Source of the DNA: JABWBR01 sp036741235
GTDB lineage: Bacteria > Bacteroidota > Bacteroidia > Chitinophagales > Saprospiraceae
NCBI GenBank assembly: GCA_036741235.1
Contig: DAINSQ010000230.1
Span: forward strand, 1-6,055
Length of the DNA stretch: 6,055 bases
Direction: 5' to 3'
In this document: positions 5,255 to 6,055 of the stretch, piece after piece
How positions within the stretch are numbered: the first letter of the stretch is position 1
Layout of the letters: every line of letters starts with the position of its first letter
Program-made: the position numbers and the translations under genes
Notes under the pieces: generated by a model
Seen by the model: only the letters and a program-made list of their open reading frames with translations
Told to the model about the DNA's origin: nothing
Databases searched by the model: none

Positions 5255-5857
5255 ATGAAGGATTTGAAAAAACCTTTTTTGCTGAGCGCGCTTTTTGCGC
5301 TGTTGTTGCACACCCAATTGACGGGCGCAGATGTGCCCACGATTACGATCCGGAGTATTGGATTTGCCAAGAAGGTCAGCCTGGTGGTAGATGACCTGGC
5401 TTCACACGCCACTTTGCAGGTTAAAGACCTTCAAGGCAATATCCTGCTGGAGGAAGGCGTAAAAAGCGCCCCGCAATTTGCCAAGGTACTCAACCTGGAG
5501 CAGTTGCCCGCGGGCAATTACCGGGTGGTGATTATCACCGAAACGCGCGAAACTATCCAGCCGCTGAAACTCACGGAGACGTCAGTCGAGATCGACGAAA
5601 ATCAGCGCGAGGTGATTTATGCGCCGGTGGTGTTGTGCAAGAACGATAACGTCGATATTTCGATGTTTAACAACCGCCTGACAACGGTAGAGGTGAGCAT
5701 TTTTGCACCCAATGGCGATAAGGTGTTTACCGATACGCAGCGCAATGTGCTTAAGGTGGAACGCCGCTACGACACCTCCAAACTGGAAAAAGGCAATTAC
5801 CTGGTGCGCGTGAGTACTCCCCAACGCACGTATTACAAGGATTTGATTGTAAGATAA
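5255..5857 (+). CDS. Secreted protein with two sorting-domain-like beta-sandwich modules
   Basis: This is a 200-aa exported protein. Residues 1-25 form a Sec signal peptide: KK at 5-6, a hydrophobic core LLSALFALLL, and a likely cleavage after TGA (Ala25). The mature chain holds two similar modules. The first (about 54-107) has LQVKDLQGNILLEEG then LPAGNYRVVI. The second (about 145-200) has VEVSIFAPNGDKVFTD then LEKGNYLVRVS and ends YYKDLIVR. The pattern 'D/N-G ... L-x-x-G-N-Y-x-V-x-(V/I)' with a terminal K-x-x-(I/V)-V strand resembles type IX secretion C-terminal sorting domains and related small Ig-like folds such as DUF3244 proteins. No enzymatic domain is present, so a structural, adhesive or periplasmic role is possible, but no function is claimed. 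A single Cys128 remains in the mature part. The start at 5255 gives the signal peptide directly. The gene appears monocistronic, with its own predicted promoter and an intrinsic terminator. Confidence 0.88.
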   Translation: MKDLKKPFLLSALFALLLHTQLTGADVPTITIRSIGFAKKVSLVVDDLASHATLQVKDLQGNILLEEGVKSAPQFAKVLNLEQLPAGNYRVVIITETRETIQPLKLTETSVEIDENQREVIYAPVVLCKNDNVDISMFNNRLTTVEVSIFAPNGDKVFTDTQRNVLKVERRYDTSKLEKGNYLVRVSTPQRTYYKDLIVR

Positions 5858-5883
5858 ATCGAAAGGGGTTCCATTCAAACAAC

Positions 5884-5920
5884 AGCCATATCTCCGGAAG
5901 GGGGTATGGCTTGTTTTTTG
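5884..5920 (+). terminator. Intrinsic terminator of the secreted-protein gene
   Basis: AGCCATATCTCC (5884-5895) pairs with GGGGGTATGGCT (5900-5911) over 12 positions, two of them G-U. The loop is GGAA, and a T-rich tail (TGTTTTTTG) follows at once. It begins 27 nt after the stop codon. This is the only classical rho-independent terminator in the window. Confidence 0.88.
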
Positions 5921-5925
5921 TTAAG

Positions 5926-6000
5926 TTTATTGGTTTATTGGTTTATTGGTTTATTGTACACACTTATTCATAAACCTATAAACTATTAAACTTATAAACA
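5926..6000. repeat. Octamer array facing an inverted, diverged octamer array
   Basis: Almost four copies of TTTATTGG fill 5926-5956. After a 13-nt spacer, 5970-6000 contains ATAAACCT, ATAAACT, ATTAAACT and TATAAACA, the opposite-strand form of the octamer with substitutions and one 1-bp deletion. The two 31-nt arms are imperfectly complementary with the same roughly 8-nt period, repeating the design of the convergent palindrome at 3606-3717. It begins just after the terminator tail, so it should not be transcribed with the upstream gene if that terminator is efficient. Confidence 0.85.
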
Positions 6001-6005
6001 AACCC

Positions 6006-6055
6006 ACAACCTACAACCTACAACCTACAACCTACAACCTACAACCTACAACCTA
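6006..6055. repeat. Tandem heptamer array (ACAACCT), 7 copies, open at the window edge
   Basis: Seven perfect ACAACCT units occupy 6006-6054 and the first base of an eighth ends the window, so the true length is unknown. This is the reverse complement of the AGGTTGT heptamer at 34-54. Unlike that array, every visible copy is identical. It follows the octamer block of the downstream flank of the secreted-protein gene. Confidence 0.95.

Overview
The window looks like chromosomal DNA from a member of the Bacteroidota. A Saprospiria- or Cytophaga/Chitinophaga-like lineage is an inference, and no marker gene fixes the taxon. The clues are starts without Shine-Dalgarno sequences, matches to the Bacteroidota -7 promoter element TAnnTTTG, a small secreted protein resembling type IX secretion sorting domains, moderate GC with very AT-rich intergenic DNA, and short GGTTGTA and GGTTTATA repeats between genes. 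No rRNA, tRNA, CRISPR array, transposase or phage gene is visible.

There are four credible genes, each apparently transcribed alone. From left to right: a repeat array (21-138); a soluble cytochrome P450 on the minus strand (191-1561); a divergent control region with three inverted repeats (1562-1799); a long-form acyl-CoA dehydrogenase on the plus strand (1800-3602); a 122-nt convergent gap filled by a large palindrome (3603-3724); a membrane-anchored or exported CotH-kinase-like protein on the minus strand (3725-4762); a 492-nt divergent AT-rich region (4763-5254); a 200-aa secreted protein of two similar beta-sandwich-like modules (5255-5857); an intrinsic terminator (5884-5920); and a second repeat array that runs off the right edge.

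The P450 and acyl-CoA dehydrogenase share a promoter region with two copies of GCGAA-N2-TTCGC. One of these is a perfect 16-bp palindrome at the predicted transcription start of the dehydrogenase. This suggests a small lipid-oxidation locus, with oxidation by the P450 and beta-oxidation by the dehydrogenase, under a common repressor encoded elsewhere. The two right-hand genes are both predicted to act outside the cytoplasm, but nothing in the sequence links their functions.

The least conventional signal is the intergenic DNA. All three gene 3' ends or convergent gaps carry the same two repeat units: a heptamer (AnGTTGT / ACAACCT) and an octamer (TTTATAGG / CCTATAAA). Their order and polarity relative to the genes are constant. 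Neither divergent promoter region contains them. This looks like a dispersed family of 3'-end elements rather than random low-complexity DNA.
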